A stretch of DNA of 64,000 nt from Niveispirillum lacus (GCF_002251795.1 NZ_NOXU01000031.1:558001-622000), one strand, 5' to 3'. Counted from the first letter of the stretch, positions 1 to 8,617 are shown. Program-made: numbers and translations. Notes: a model not told the origin generated them from the sequence alone.

Positions 1-2009
1 TGCAGCCGGGTGGCGGTTCCAATACCGGCTTCTATCTGCGCGGTGTCGGCACGCTGGGCCCTAATTCCTTTTCCGAAAATGCCATCGCCTTCAATTATGG
101 CGGCGTTTACATCGGCCGTCCCACGGCGCCGGTAGGTACATTCTTCGATCTCCAGCGAGTGGAGGTGCTGAAGGGTCCGCAGGGCACATTATACGGCCGC
201 AACGCCACCGGTGGTGCTGTCAATGTCATCCCCAATCGCCCCGATGCCAGTGGTACTGCCGGCGAGGCGGGGCTGGAGATTGGCAATTACAACCTGCGCA
301 AGGCTACAGGCATGTTCAATGCGCCGGTCAGCGACACGCTGAGCCTGCGTGTGGCCGGGCAGGTGGTGGATCGTGATGGTTACATGTCCGACGGCTATGA
401 TGACGAGGAAGGCCAGGCTGCCCGCGCCTCATTGCTCTGGGAGCCCGATGACCGGTTGAGCCTGCTGTTATCGGGTGATTATTTCCATCAAGGCGGCAAG
501 GGCACGGGCGGCGTTCTGGTGCCGGGTACCCTGACCCCGACGGCGCCGGCGGTGAAGGATCGGATTGGCGGATCAGAGGCCGTCAGCATTGCTGAACTGC
601 GTACCCGTTTCCCGGCACTGATCAATTCCGGCCTTGTTGTCCCGCCCAGAAATGACGGCTTCAATGACAGCACCTTCTGGGGCGTGACCGCGACACTGGA
701 TTACCAGTTTGACGCTGGCACCCTGACCGTGCTGCCCGCCTATCGCGACAGCCGTCCGGACTTTGTATTCTACAGTGTGGGCTTCCAGGGTACGATCCAG
801 GAAGTGTCGAAGCAGAGCTCTGTCGAGGTCCGCTTTGCGTCGGCCGAGGATAACCCGTTCCGTTATGTCGTCGGCGGCTTCTGGTTCCGCGACGAGGTGA
901 ATGCCTTCAACAATTTCTTCCAGGGCGGCCTGTCGACCACGACGTTCCGGCCAAACCAGGAAACGGTCAGCAAAGCGGTTTTCGGCCAGGGCACCTACGA
1001 TCTGGCCCCGGCCTTGCGCCTGGTGGCCGGTGTCCGCTACACGCATGAAAACAAGCAGCAGACGACACCTGTGCGCCAGAGCAGTGCTGCCAATCCCAAT
1101 CCGGCGTTCCTGATTGCCACCGGCGACGAGGATTTCAGCAGCGTAACGTGGAAGGGCGGCATTGAGTTTGATGCCGGTCCGCAATCCCTGCTCTATGCCA
1201 ATGTCGCCACAGGTTTCAAGGCCGGTGGCTTCTATCCAGCGGTCGTCAAGAACAGCTTCGATCCCGAGGAACTGACAGCCTATACGATCGGATCGAAGAA
1301 CCGCTTCCTGGATAACCGGTTGCAACTGAATGCCGAGGCGTTCTGGTGGGACTATAAGGACCAGCAGATCGGCTATATCGGCCCGGTCGAAGTCCGGCCG
1401 GGCGTCTATGGCCAGGCAGCGGTGACGGCCAATGTCGGTCAGGCCCGCATGTACGGCATGGAGGTTGAGGCGCAGTTCCTGGCCACCCGGAATGATGAAT
1501 TCGGCATCAACCTTCAATATATGGACACCAAGTATAAGAGCTTTGTCTACACCGCCATCTCGGCGGGCGGCGCGCCCTTGCCCAGCGGCTGCCGGGTTAC
1601 GCCCAACAGTTCCCTGCCCGTGGCGGCGCCCGCCCGGTTGTTCACGGTCGATTGCTCCGGCAAGTCGGCGGTGAATGCGCCGAAATGGTCGCTGAACCTC
1701 AGCTACAGCCACACATTTGAACTGTCGGCCGATCTGGATCTGGTTCTGGGCGCACGCAGCCGCATCGAAAGCGGACGCTTCCTGTCCATTGACTACCGGC
1801 CAGAGCAGTATCAAGACGGTTACATGACGGCGGATGCCTGGCTGACCCTGGAAGCACCGGGCCAGGGCTGGTCAGTGACGGGTTATGTCAATAACCTGAC
1901 GGATGAGGATGTCTATTCCACGTCCATCACACGGCCCATCCTGAATGTTGTCTATAACGGCCTGCGCCCGCCCCGTACCTACGGGCTGCGCGGATCGGTC
2001 AGCTTCTAA
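1..2009 (+). CDS. TonB-dependent outer-membrane receptor (5' end outside window)
   Basis: The reading frame is open from base 3 of the window, so the gene begins upstream and about 668 residues are visible. The first part is the plug domain, with the family motif VEVLKGPQGTLYGRNATGG near residues 52-70 of the visible part. The rest is a long 22-strand-type beta-barrel region rich in alternating aromatic and polar residues, ending in aromatic Phe (GLRGSVSF), as expected for BAM-dependent barrels. Such receptors import siderophores, vitamins or oligosaccharides across the outer membrane using TonB energy. An MFS transporter starts 12 bases downstream in the same direction, which suggests coupled uptake of one substrate. 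The substrate cannot be told from sequence. The signal peptide and TonB box lie outside the window. Confidence 0.93.
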   Translation, partial: QPGGGSNTGFYLRGVGTLGPNSFSENAIAFNYGGVYIGRPTAPVGTFFDLQRVEVLKGPQGTLYGRNATGGAVNVIPNRPDASGTAGEAGLEIGNYNLRKATGMFNAPVSDTLSLRVAGQVVDRDGYMSDGYDDEEGQAARASLLWEPDDRLSLLLSGDYFHQGGKGTGGVLVPGTLTPTAPAVKDRIGGSEAVSIAELRTRFPALINSGLVVPPRNDGFNDSTFWGVTATLDYQFDAGTLTVLPAYRDSRPDFVFYSVGFQGTIQEVSKQSSVEVRFASAEDNPFRYVVGGFWFRDEVNAFNNFFQGGLSTTTFRPNQETVSKAVFGQGTYDLAPALRLVAGVRYTHENKQQTTPVRQSSAANPNPAFLIATGDEDFSSVTWKGGIEFDAGPQSLLYANVATGFKAGGFYPAVVKNSFDPEELTAYTIGSKNRFLDNRLQLNAEAFWWDYKDQQIGYIGPVEVRPGVYGQAAVTANVGQARMYGMEVEAQFLATRNDEFGINLQYMDTKYKSFVYTAISAGGAPLPSGCRVTPNSSLPVAAPARLFTVDCSGKSAVNAPKWSLNLSYSHTFELSADLDLVLGARSRIESGRFLSIDYRPEQYQDGYMTADAWLTLEAPGQGWSVTGYVNNLTDEDVYSTSITRPILNVVYNGLRPPRTYGLRGSVSF

Positions 2010-2021
2010 GCGGGGATGGGT

Positions 2022-3191
2022 ATGGAACAGGGTGTGAAGGCGGGTTTTGCCCAGGGGTTGGCGCTGCTGTTGCCCGCCACCTCTGCCGTGATGGGTATTC
2101 TGCTGCTGGTGCCAGTGGCACCCCAGATGATGCAGGCCTTTGCCGATGTGCCGGGGGTTGAATTCCTGGTGCCGGTATTGTTGACCCTGCCGGGCCTGTG
2201 CATCGCCCTGTTCTCCCCCCTGGCGGGGATGCTGGGTGATCGGCTGGGGCGCAAGCGACTGCTGATCGGCGCCATGCTGGTCTATGGTTTGGCCGGCATG
2301 GTCCCGATGGTCCTGTCGGACATTTATCAGATCTTGGCCAGCCGGCTGGTGGTCGGGATTTGTGAGGCGCTGATCATGACACTCAGCACAACCTTGATCG
2401 GGGACCTGTTCACCGGGCAGGCACGAGAACGCTGGCTGTCATCGCAGACGGCGGTGGCGTCGGTCTCCGCCTTGGTGTTCCTGGCACTGGGCGGGCTTCT
2501 GGGGCGGGAGGGCTGGCAGGCACCGTTTGCCATCTATGGGCTGGCTTGGCCCATGGCACTGGGCGTGTTGCTGCTGGTCCGCGAACCGGCACGGGTGGAA
2601 CGGCAGGTGCCTGGCTGGTCGGCCTTGCCAGGGCGGCATGTGTTGCTGACCTCGGTCACCACCGTCTTGGCGGCCATCCTGTTCTATACAATCCAGATCA
2701 ATGTCAGCACCGTCCTGCCGGGCTTTGGTGTCACGGATCCGGCGAAGATTGGCTTGTTCTCCGCCATCGCCAGCATCGGCACGCCGTTGGGCAGCTTGAT
2801 CTTCTGGACCGTGGCAAAGCGGGATGTGCGCCTGCTGCTGGGTGTGGAATTTGCGCTCATGGCGGCCGCCTTCCTGGCGATGGCACAGGCTCCTGACTCC
2901 ACCTGGTTTATCGCGTCGGCCTTTGTCGGGCAGGTAGCGGCGGGCCTGCTGCTGCCCACGTTGCTGACCTGGGCCATGTCGGCTCTGGCGTTCGAGGTGC
3001 GGGGCCGGGGCATGGGCATCTGGCAATCCAGTTTTGCCATCGGACAGTTTCTGTCCGCCTTGGTCGTGCCTGCCCTGGCGGCGGCCACGGGCGGGACCAT
3101 TGATGCCTTCCCGGTCATCGCTGCCGGAGCACTTGTGGTCGGGCTGTTGTCGCTGCTTCTGCTGTTCCGGTCGGGTTGGAGAGCGGCATGA
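2022..3191 (+). CDS. MFS transporter
   Basis: A 389-residue inner-membrane protein with about 12 hydrophobic segments and the major-facilitator loop motif GDRLGRKR between segments 2 and 3. An in-frame ATG also lies 6 bases upstream, but the GGGGATGGG purine stretch is correctly spaced only for the ATG at 2022. The gene follows the TonB receptor after 12 bases and overlaps the cupin gene by 4 bases (ATGA), so the three form one transcription unit. It probably carries the compound imported by the receptor across the inner membrane. The family also includes drug exporters, so import is an inference from context. Confidence 0.88.
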   Translation: MEQGVKAGFAQGLALLLPATSAVMGILLLVPVAPQMMQAFADVPGVEFLVPVLLTLPGLCIALFSPLAGMLGDRLGRKRLLIGAMLVYGLAGMVPMVLSDIYQILASRLVVGICEALIMTLSTTLIGDLFTGQARERWLSSQTAVASVSALVFLALGGLLGREGWQAPFAIYGLAWPMALGVLLLVREPARVERQVPGWSALPGRHVLLTSVTTVLAAILFYTIQINVSTVLPGFGVTDPAKIGLFSAIASIGTPLGSLIFWTVAKRDVRLLLGVEFALMAAAFLAMAQAPDSTWFIASAFVGQVAAGLLLPTLLTWAMSALAFEVRGRGMGIWQSSFAIGQFLSALVVPALAAATGGTIDAFPVIAAGALVVGLLSLLLLFRSGWRAA

Positions 3192-3670
3192 CCTCGTCCT
3201 TTCGCCGCATTGTCACCGGCCATGACGAACAGGGCTTGTCCGTCATCCGGACCATCGACACGCTGACCCCCTGCCTGATCGACACGGGAGATGCAGCCTT
3301 TCAACTGGTCTGGGCCACGCCTACCGTACCGGTGGATCTGAATGCCGGGACCGACGGCCTGCTGTCGGCAGGCAAGACGTTGCAGGGTGGTTCCGTGATC
3401 CGCATCGTCGATATGCTGCCGGGTCGGGCCTCCCCGCTGCACCGGTCCTGGTCCATCGATTACGGCATCATCCTGTCCGGCGATCTGGAACTGGAGTTGG
3501 ATGACGGGTCGGTGACGGCGCTGTCGGTGGGTGATATCGTTGTCCAGCGGGCCACCAACCATCTGTGGCGAAACCCGTCGCCCGATCAGGTCTGCCGCAT
3601 TGCTTTCATCCTGATCGAAGCCAAACCGGTGATGGTGGGCGGGCGTATCCTGCCCGAAATCCACCCCTGA
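3188..3670 (+). CDS. Cupin-domain protein
   Basis: A 160-residue protein translationally coupled to the MFS gene through an ATGA overlap. GGAGA lies 5-10 bases upstream of the chosen ATG. A single cupin barrel is visible: the first motif is around HRSWSIDYGIILSGDLELEL and the second around GDIVVQRATNHLWRNPS, which supplies the second metal-type histidine. Small cupins next to transporters are often isomerases, dioxygenases or lactone-handling enzymes for the imported compound. No specific activity can be assigned. It converges with uxuA, leaving 9 bases between the stops. Confidence 0.75.
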   Translation: MTSSFRRIVTGHDEQGLSVIRTIDTLTPCLIDTGDAAFQLVWATPTVPVDLNAGTDGLLSAGKTLQGGSVIRIVDMLPGRASPLHRSWSIDYGIILSGDLELELDDGSVTALSVGDIVVQRATNHLWRNPSPDQVCRIAFILIEAKPVMVGGRILPEIHP

Positions 3671-3679
3671 TCGTTGTCC

Positions 3680-4855
3680 TTAGTGACGGTCGCGCGCGTA
3701 GCGGATGCCCCGTTCCAGTCCCCGCAATTCCGCCAGCCCGCGCATGCGGCCCAGCAGTGAATAGCCGGGATTGGTCACCTTATGCAGATCGTCCAGCATC
3801 TGATGACCATGGTCTGGCCGCATCGGGATGCTGCGCGCCTGACTGTCCGCAACATCGCACAGGGCAGCAACGATGGCCGCCATGTTGGCATCGCCCTCCA
3901 GATGGGCGGCTTCATGGAACGACACGCCATCCGCTTCGCGCTGTACCGAGCGCAGATGCACAAAACCGATCCGGTCTCCCAGCCGGCGGACCATGCCCGG
4001 CAAATCATTATCCGGCCGGGCGCCGAACGAACCCGCGCAAAAGCACAGGCCGTTGGCTGCACTGGGTACTTGCTGGAACAGGTGCGTAACATCCGCTTCA
4101 GTGCTGACCACGCGGGGCAGACCGAAGATGGGGAAGGGTGGGTCGTCGGGATGGACGACCAACCGCACCCCGGCCGCCTCCGCCGCCGGACACACCGCTT
4201 CCAGGAAACGGACATGGTTTCGGCGCAGCGTCGCGGCGCTGATGTCACGGTAAGTGTTGATCGCGGCCAGGAACTGGGTCGATGTGAAACTTTCTTCACT
4301 GCCTGGCAGGCCGGCGATGATGGTTCGTTCCAGGCTGCGCCGTTCAGCCGCTGTCAGCCTCTCATACAGCCGCAGGGCCCGCGCCCGGACATCGTGCGCA
4401 TAGTCCGCCGCCGCGCCCGGTCGTTGCAGAATATACTGGTCATAGGCGGCGACGGCGTCCCAATCAAACCGCAGCGCCAAGGCGCCGTCCGGCAGGGCAA
4501 AGGCCAGGTCGGTGCGGGTCCAGTCCAATAGCGGCATAAAATTGTATGTCACCACCCGGATGCCGCAATCTCCTAGATGGCGCAGGGTCTGACAGTAGCT
4601 GTCGATCAAGGCCGGCCAGTCGGGGCCAGCCTGCTTGATGCCTTCATGGACCGGAACGCTTTCCACCACCTCCCAGGTCAGGCCCGCTTGTTCGATCATC
4701 TGTTTGCGGGCCTGGATCGCATCGATTGTCCACACCGCCCCATTCGGCACTTCATGCAGGGCGGTCACGATGCCGGTGGCGCCGGCCTGCCGGATATCGA
4801 CAAGGCGCACCGGATCGGTGGGACCGAACCAGCGCATCGTTTGGGTCATCAACAT
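3680..4855 (-). CDS. uxuA: Mannonate dehydratase
   Basis: UxuA dehydrates D-mannonate to 2-keto-3-deoxygluconate (KDG) in the hexuronate (glucuronate) pathway, using Fe2+ or Mn2+ in the cytoplasm. The sequence begins MRWFGPTDPV after a few residues, has the family block VVHPDDPPFPIFGLPRVVS, and ends with MRPDHGHQM and YSLLGRMRGLAELRG. At 391 residues it matches the E. coli enzyme (394). ATG at 4855 is chosen because AGGATCG sits 6-12 bases upstream. ATG codons at 4849 and 4837 are alternatives. A FadR/UxuR-like palindrome lies about 96 bases upstream. No other uronate gene is in the window, although the convergent TonB-MFS-cupin unit could serve the same substrate. Confidence 0.95.
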   Translation of the reverse strand: MLMTQTMRWFGPTDPVRLVDIRQAGATGIVTALHEVPNGAVWTIDAIQARKQMIEQAGLTWEVVESVPVHEGIKQAGPDWPALIDSYCQTLRHLGDCGIRVVTYNFMPLLDWTRTDLAFALPDGALALRFDWDAVAAYDQYILQRPGAAADYAHDVRARALRLYERLTAAERRSLERTIIAGLPGSEESFTSTQFLAAINTYRDISAATLRRNHVRFLEAVCPAAEAAGVRLVVHPDDPPFPIFGLPRVVSTEADVTHLFQQVPSAANGLCFCAGSFGARPDNDLPGMVRRLGDRIGFVHLRSVQREADGVSFHEAAHLEGDANMAAIVAALCDVADSQARSIPMRPDHGHQMLDDLHKVTNPGYSLLGRMRGLAELRGLERGIRYARDRH

Positions 4856-5156
4856 AGCCACGATCCTCGTCACCGTCCCGTTTCCAACCGGCCAAGCATG
4901 CCATCCGCTGCAATGCCAAGGGTGATCATCCATATGGCCAGTATCATGGATATTGGTCAGGCCAATAGGGCGAAACAACCCTGGGGCATGCTTATGTTAG
5001 CGGTAATAGCCTGTGAGACAGGATTTGTGCCAGCGGAATCGTCGGGGCAGCGGGGCTCAGCCCAGGCTTTGTTGCCGTACTTTTTATGCAGCCAATGCAG
5101 ATATCGGCCTTTGATCGCTATTGGTAATGCCAGTGCGCGGCGATCGGATGCGGTGT
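4856..5156. other. Intergenic region upstream of uxuA
   Basis: About 300 bases between uxuA and the truncated-haemoglobin gene, both read leftwards. It holds the uxuA promoter region and the palindrome described separately at 4951-4967. I see no convincing small gene and no tRNA. An open frame on the plus strand here is a shadow continuing from inside uxuA. Confidence 0.6.
4951..4967. promoter_or_regulatory. Putative GntR/FadR-family (UxuR-like) operator
   Basis: TATTGGTCAGGCCAATA has outer arms TATTGG and CCAATA around TCAGG. It differs at one core position from the general FadR-subfamily form TTGGTCnGACCAA and resembles known UxuR/ExuR operators (TTGGTATACCAA core). It lies 96 bases upstream of the uxuA start, a normal place for a repressor site. 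The seen part is the palindrome; the regulator assignment is an inference from family knowledge. Confidence 0.5.
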
Positions 5157-5513
5157 TCAGGCAGCGATATGCTGAAGACCCAGTTGCAGGCTGCGGGCGA
5201 TGCGATCAGCGGTGGCACGGATGGCTGCTGCATCCTGGGGGGACAACACGTCTTTCGCCGTCTCGTCCCACAGGTTCAGCCAAAGAGCGAAAAGGGCGGG
5301 CGTCAGTCGTGCACGGTGACGCAGGTGGGCAGCCATCGGGTTGCCCTTATACTGCCCGCTGGCCAGCATGACCGACGACCAGAAATCGGTCAGCAGGTTC
5401 AGGTGATGATCCCAATCGCCAATGGCGTCGTTAAAAATCGGTCCCAGTGCTGGGTCCTGGCGAACCTTGGCATAGAACCTCTCAACCAGATGGGCCAGTT
5501 GTCTCTCGTCCAT
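5157..5513 (-). CDS. Group III truncated haemoglobin
   Basis: A 118-residue 2-on-2 globin. The group III signature is visible as RFYAKVRQDPALGPIF, a conserved HLNLLTDFWSSVMLASG segment and GNPMAAHLRHRARLTPALF carrying the proximal histidine. These proteins bind O2 or NO and are tied to nitrosative or microaerobic metabolism. ATG at 5513 is preceded by GGGGAGT at proper spacing. A longer frame starting at 5567 would begin inside the NsrR-like operator and is rejected. The gene stands alone, followed by uxuA after a 300-base gap. Confidence 0.9.
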   Translation of the reverse strand: MDERQLAHLVERFYAKVRQDPALGPIFNDAIGDWDHHLNLLTDFWSSVMLASGQYKGNPMAAHLRHRARLTPALFALWLNLWDETAKDVLSPQDAAAIRATADRIARSLQLGLQHIAA

Positions 5514-5545
5514 GGCGTCACTCCCCGTTCGGACCCCAAGGATGA

Positions 5546-5594
5546 GCGCACCGGAAATAAGATGCAAATAGAATGCAGCTTATTCCCGGTGCGC
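5546..5594. promoter_or_regulatory. NsrR-like operator inside an extended palindrome
   Basis: The core at 5559-5581 has half-sites AAGATGCAAAT and GAATGCAGCTT separated by one base. This is close to the known NsrR 11-1-11 operator (AAGATGCATTT and its complement), with two differences per half. The inverted repeat continues outwards with arms GCGCACCGGAAATAAG (5546-5561) and CTTATTCCCGGTGCGC (5579-5594), which differ at one position. It lies 45 bases upstream of the truncated-haemoglobin start, where a repressor would overlap the promoter. NsrR is an Rrf2-family [Fe-S] NO sensor whose regulons often include haemoglobins, so function and site agree. Confidence 0.7.
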
Positions 5595-5639
5595 AGATTG
5601 TCACGGGGCAGCGATGGGGGGATGGGCTGGCGGTCGCGT

Positions 5640-6410
5640 TCAGCCTGTATTCTTGTTCCGGCGCTTGGCCCGGTACATACCAGCATCAGCCCGACGGATC
5701 ACATCCTCTTCCAGGTCCGCGCCGGTGAAGGGATGCGTACCGAAACTGCCGCGCAGGGGCAGGCGGTTCATCTGCCACTGGCAGGCAGTGGCGTTGAAGG
5801 TGGTCGACAGCGTCTCAGCGCGCGCAAGGCCTTGGGTCGGATCCGTATGGGTCAGCAACACGGCGAATTCGTCGCCCCCGAACCGGGCCACAATGTCATG
5901 GGCGCGGACATTGTCTCTTAAGGCGCGCGCTGACTGTCGCAGATACCAATCACCGCACAGGTGGCCATAGGTATCATTGATCTGCTTGAACCCGTCCAGA
6001 TCGATGATCACCAGGACACCCCCCATACCTGTGCGCCGGACAGAGGCTAACTCACGCCGGAAAGCCTCAACAAAACCACGACGGTTCAACAGCCCGGTCA
6101 ACTCGTCCGTCATGGACAGTGTTTCGAGATGTTCGATTCGTTCCTTCTGCTCTGCGATTTTTGCTTCCGCCTCCCGCAGGCGCATGATCGTGTCCTGCAA
6201 CAGATACACATAGGTATCCGCATTGATCGACACCGGCCCCAGGTCGGGCGAGACGGTCCCTCCCAGACCGCCGACCACGGAGCGCGCCAGGGATTGCAGG
6301 CTGTTGACTGAACCTTGTGGTGCGGAGGGGGGCGTGGGGAAGGACAGGGCACGGTCCACACCCCTGGACATCGTCATGGGACGGGTCGGGACTGTATCGA
6401 ACGGGCTCAT
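5640..6410 (-). CDS. Diguanylate cyclase (GGDEF domain)
   Basis: A 256-residue protein that would make cyclic di-GMP from two GTP. An N-terminal low-complexity part (about residues 1-70) leads into a coiled-coil-like helix (LREAEAKIAEQKERIEHLETL) and then a complete GGDEF domain. The signature DELTGLLNRRGF, the active-site loop RFGGDEFAVLL and an inhibitory I-site RAHD five residues before GGDEF are all present, so it should be active and product-inhibited. No membrane segment is visible. ATG at 6410 has GGAGA upstream; a longer frame start is unsupported. Divergent from eipB. Confidence 0.92.
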   Translation of the reverse strand: MSPFDTVPTRPMTMSRGVDRALSFPTPPSAPQGSVNSLQSLARSVVGGLGGTVSPDLGPVSINADTYVYLLQDTIMRLREAEAKIAEQKERIEHLETLSMTDELTGLLNRRGFVEAFRRELASVRRTGMGGVLVIIDLDGFKQINDTYGHLCGDWYLRQSARALRDNVRAHDIVARFGGDEFAVLLTHTDPTQGLARAETLSTTFNATACQWQMNRLPLRGSFGTHPFTGADLEEDVIRRADAGMYRAKRRNKNTG

Positions 6411-6679
6411 GGTCTTCTCCCCCAAAGGGCTATTGCTCGTCGGGGAAACCAGCAATGAGCGTGCCACCGGGAAAGTTATTTAAAAACAGTGTGTTGTGTT
6501 GTTCTAGCCGGCACTGCTCCCCTGCCTGGCGGCAGTTCTTGCCGGGCGGGCGGACGCCGGTGGGGCAGATGCTGCCGCGCGGCAAAGCATGCCATCGTAT
6601 GGTGCGAATGGCCGTTGCGGTGCGACGCCGGGCGGCGCAAGATAGGGTTTCTTTGCCACGATTCAGGCTTGTGCCCGCC

Positions 6680-7516
6680 GTGACCGTTTCTGCCCCTCTC
6701 CGCCGATCCACCCGCCGCGTTACCGCTTTTGCGCTGGCCCTGCTGCTGGGCGGGGCGAGCATCGTGCCGGCCCAGGCGCGGTCCGCCATCGATATCGCAC
6801 CGCATAAGGCCACCTATCGGCTGACACTGGATCATGCACGGCTGCAAAGCGGTATCACGGATGTCAGTGGCCAGATGACCTTTTCCTGGAACGACGCCTG
6901 TGATGGTTGGACCATTGATCAGCGCTTCCAGGTCCGCTTCTCCTATGCCGAAGGGGAAGACATGAATCTGATCACCAATTATGCCACATGGGAGGCGAAG
7001 GACGGATCAGCCTATCGCTTTAATGTGCGCAAACTGGTCAATGGGGAAGTGGACGAGGAACTGTCTGGCGGGGCCACATTGGATGGACGCGACGGTGGCA
7101 ATGTCCGCTATGACAAACCGGAAAGCCGGACCATGCCGTTGAAGGCGGGCACCATGTTTCCCACCGCCCACACGTTGCGTGTCCTCAAACAGGCGGGTTC
7201 GCAGGAAAACCTTTTCTCCGTGCCGGTGTTTGACGGGGCCGAGGCCGAGGGTGCCAGCCCGGTCAATACCATCGTCGGCAAGCTGCGGTCGCCAGCCGCC
7301 ATGAAGGTCAAGGATGCCGATCTGCTGGCTGCAAAGGCCTGGCAGGTGTCGTTGGCCTTTTTCCCCATCAATCCGGGTGAGCCGCTGCCGGATTACGAGA
7401 CCAACATGGTTTTGCAGGAAAACGGCGTGGTTCGGTCGATGTTGGTCGATTACGGCGATTTCCGCGTCTCCATGGAACTGGAAACGCTGGAAAAGGCCAT
7501 CAAGCCACCCTGCTGA
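6680..7516 (+). CDS. eipB: EipB-like periplasmic cell-envelope integrity protein (DUF1849)
   Basis: An exported protein of about 278 residues with a signal peptide (RRVTAFALALLLGGASIVPAQA). The mature part matches the EipB/DUF1849 family, a periplasmic beta-spiral protein needed for envelope integrity in Brucella. Landmarks are APHKATYRLTLD, a TFSWNDACDGW segment and the C-terminal end KPPC. The two cysteines correspond to the conserved disulfide pair of the family, one early and one at the extreme C-terminus. Start is uncertain: GTG 6680 is used here, with GTG 6671 and TTG 6653 (AGGG upstream) also possible. A much longer open frame beginning at 6317 runs through the divergent promoter region and is not believed. 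It converges with the next gene, 9 bases apart. Confidence 0.85.
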   Translation: MTVSAPLRRSTRRVTAFALALLLGGASIVPAQARSAIDIAPHKATYRLTLDHARLQSGITDVSGQMTFSWNDACDGWTIDQRFQVRFSYAEGEDMNLITNYATWEAKDGSAYRFNVRKLVNGEVDEELSGGATLDGRDGGNVRYDKPESRTMPLKAGTMFPTAHTLRVLKQAGSQENLFSVPVFDGAEAEGASPVNTIVGKLRSPAAMKVKDADLLAAKAWQVSLAFFPINPGEPLPDYETNMVLQENGVVRSMLVDYGDFRVSMELETLEKAIKPPC

Positions 7517-7525
7517 CCAACGGCC

Positions 7526-8617
7526 TCAGGGTTCGCCCTTGAAAATGCCGATCACTGGCGGACCGCCCGCCACCTGACGGGCGCGGTACATGCCGGACGT
7601 ATTGAAGGACCAGGCCAACTGACCGTCGGGCGTGACGGCGACAACACCGCCATCACCCCCCAATGCCGTCAGCCGCGTCTGGATCACGTCGTCGGCGGCC
7701 TGCTGCAATGACAGGCCCTTCAGTTCGACCAGATCACAGATGGCGCGGGCCACACCCAGGCGAATGAAATATTCACCGGTACCGGTGGCTGACACGGCAC
7801 AGGATCGGTCATTGGCATAGGTGCCGGCGCCGATGATGGGCACATCGCCCACCCGACCCCACAGCTTGGCTGTGGTGCCGCCGGTCGAGGTGCCAGCCGC
7901 GACATGGCCGGCGCGGTCCAGCGCCACCACCCCAACAGTGCCATATTTGCGATCCTCGAACGGCATGTCGGCGGCGGCGACCGGTGAGGGTTCCGGCCCC
8001 ACACCCGCCGGTCGTGCCGGGATGGGCAGCCCCCGTTCGGTCAAGGTCTTCTTCAGGGACTGCCAGCGCCGTTCGGTAAAGAACCACGCGGCATCGGCCT
8101 GCTCCACCCCTGCCTGCTGCCCAAACTTTTCCGCGCCGGCCCCGATCAGCATCACATGGGGAGATTTCTCCATCACTGCACGGGCCAGGGTGATGGGGTT
8201 TTTGGTTCCCGTGATGCCGGCAACGGCTCCGGCCTTCAACGTGGCGCCCTCCATGATCGCGGCGTCCAGTTCGTTACGGCCATCGGCGGTGAAGACCGCG
8301 CCCTTGCCAGCGTTGAACTGCGGATCATCCTCCAGTCCGGTAACCACGGCGACCACGGCATCAAGCGCGGTTCCGCCCGTGTCCAGCACAGCGCGGCCTC
8401 GGTCCAGCGCGGCCTGGAGGGCGGCACGATAGGCAGCCTCCGTCTCCGGACCCATGGTTTCCCGATCCATTACCCCGGCCCCGCCATGGATGGCCAGTGC
8501 CCAGGCGGGGCGGGCGACCGGTTCTGTCGTTTGTGCGCGCGGTTGGCCAGCGCAGCCCGAAAGACCCAGCGCGGCCAGCAGCAGGGCAAGATGGACAGGG
8601 CGGGCCGGTCGCTTCAT
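7526..8617 (-). CDS. iaaA: Isoaspartyl peptidase / L-asparaginase (Ntn hydrolase), lipoprotein
   Basis: A 363-residue plant-type asparaginase precursor. It cleaves isoaspartyl dipeptides and asparagine after autoproteolysis into two subunits. Visible are LAIHGGAGV near the start, the autocleavage and nucleophile site KYGTVGVVALD (threonine at about residue 230), the substrate-binding GTSTGGTTAKLWGRVGDVPIIGAG block and GTGEYFIR. The N-terminus MKRPARPVHLALLLAALGLSGC ends in a lipobox (LSGC), so the enzyme is likely membrane-anchored and periplasmic. ATG 8617 is chosen with AAGGAG upstream; a TTG 18 bases earlier is less likely. xthA follows upstream on the same strand after 40 bases. Confidence 0.93.
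   Translation of the reverse strand: MKRPARPVHLALLLAALGLSGCAGQPRAQTTEPVARPAWALAIHGGAGVMDRETMGPETEAAYRAALQAALDRGRAVLDTGGTALDAVVAVVTGLEDDPQFNAGKGAVFTADGRNELDAAIMEGATLKAGAVAGITGTKNPITLARAVMEKSPHVMLIGAGAEKFGQQAGVEQADAAWFFTERRWQSLKKTLTERGLPIPARPAGVGPEPSPVAAADMPFEDRKYGTVGVVALDRAGHVAAGTSTGGTTAKLWGRVGDVPIIGAGTYANDRSCAVSATGTGEYFIRLGVARAICDLVELKGLSLQQAADDVIQTRLTALGGDGGVVAVTPDGQLAWSFNTSGMYRARQVAGGPPVIGIFKGEP

Noticed and set aside
573-1814. 413-codon minus-strand frame inside the TonB receptor gene
   Set aside because: Shadow of the receptor frame; no start signal and no family similarity.
4577-5371. 264-codon plus-strand frame opposite uxuA and the intergenic region
   Set aside because: No domain content; half of it is antisense to uxuA and it crosses the uxuA operator and promoter.
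5514-5567. 18-residue longer start for the truncated haemoglobin
   Set aside because: The added codons would begin inside the NsrR-like operator and lack a ribosome site; ATG 5513 has both site and family fit.
6317-6679. Long N-terminal extension of the eipB frame
   Set aside because: It lies opposite the diguanylate cyclase start and in the shared promoter region; the real protein starts with the signal peptide near 6653-6680.
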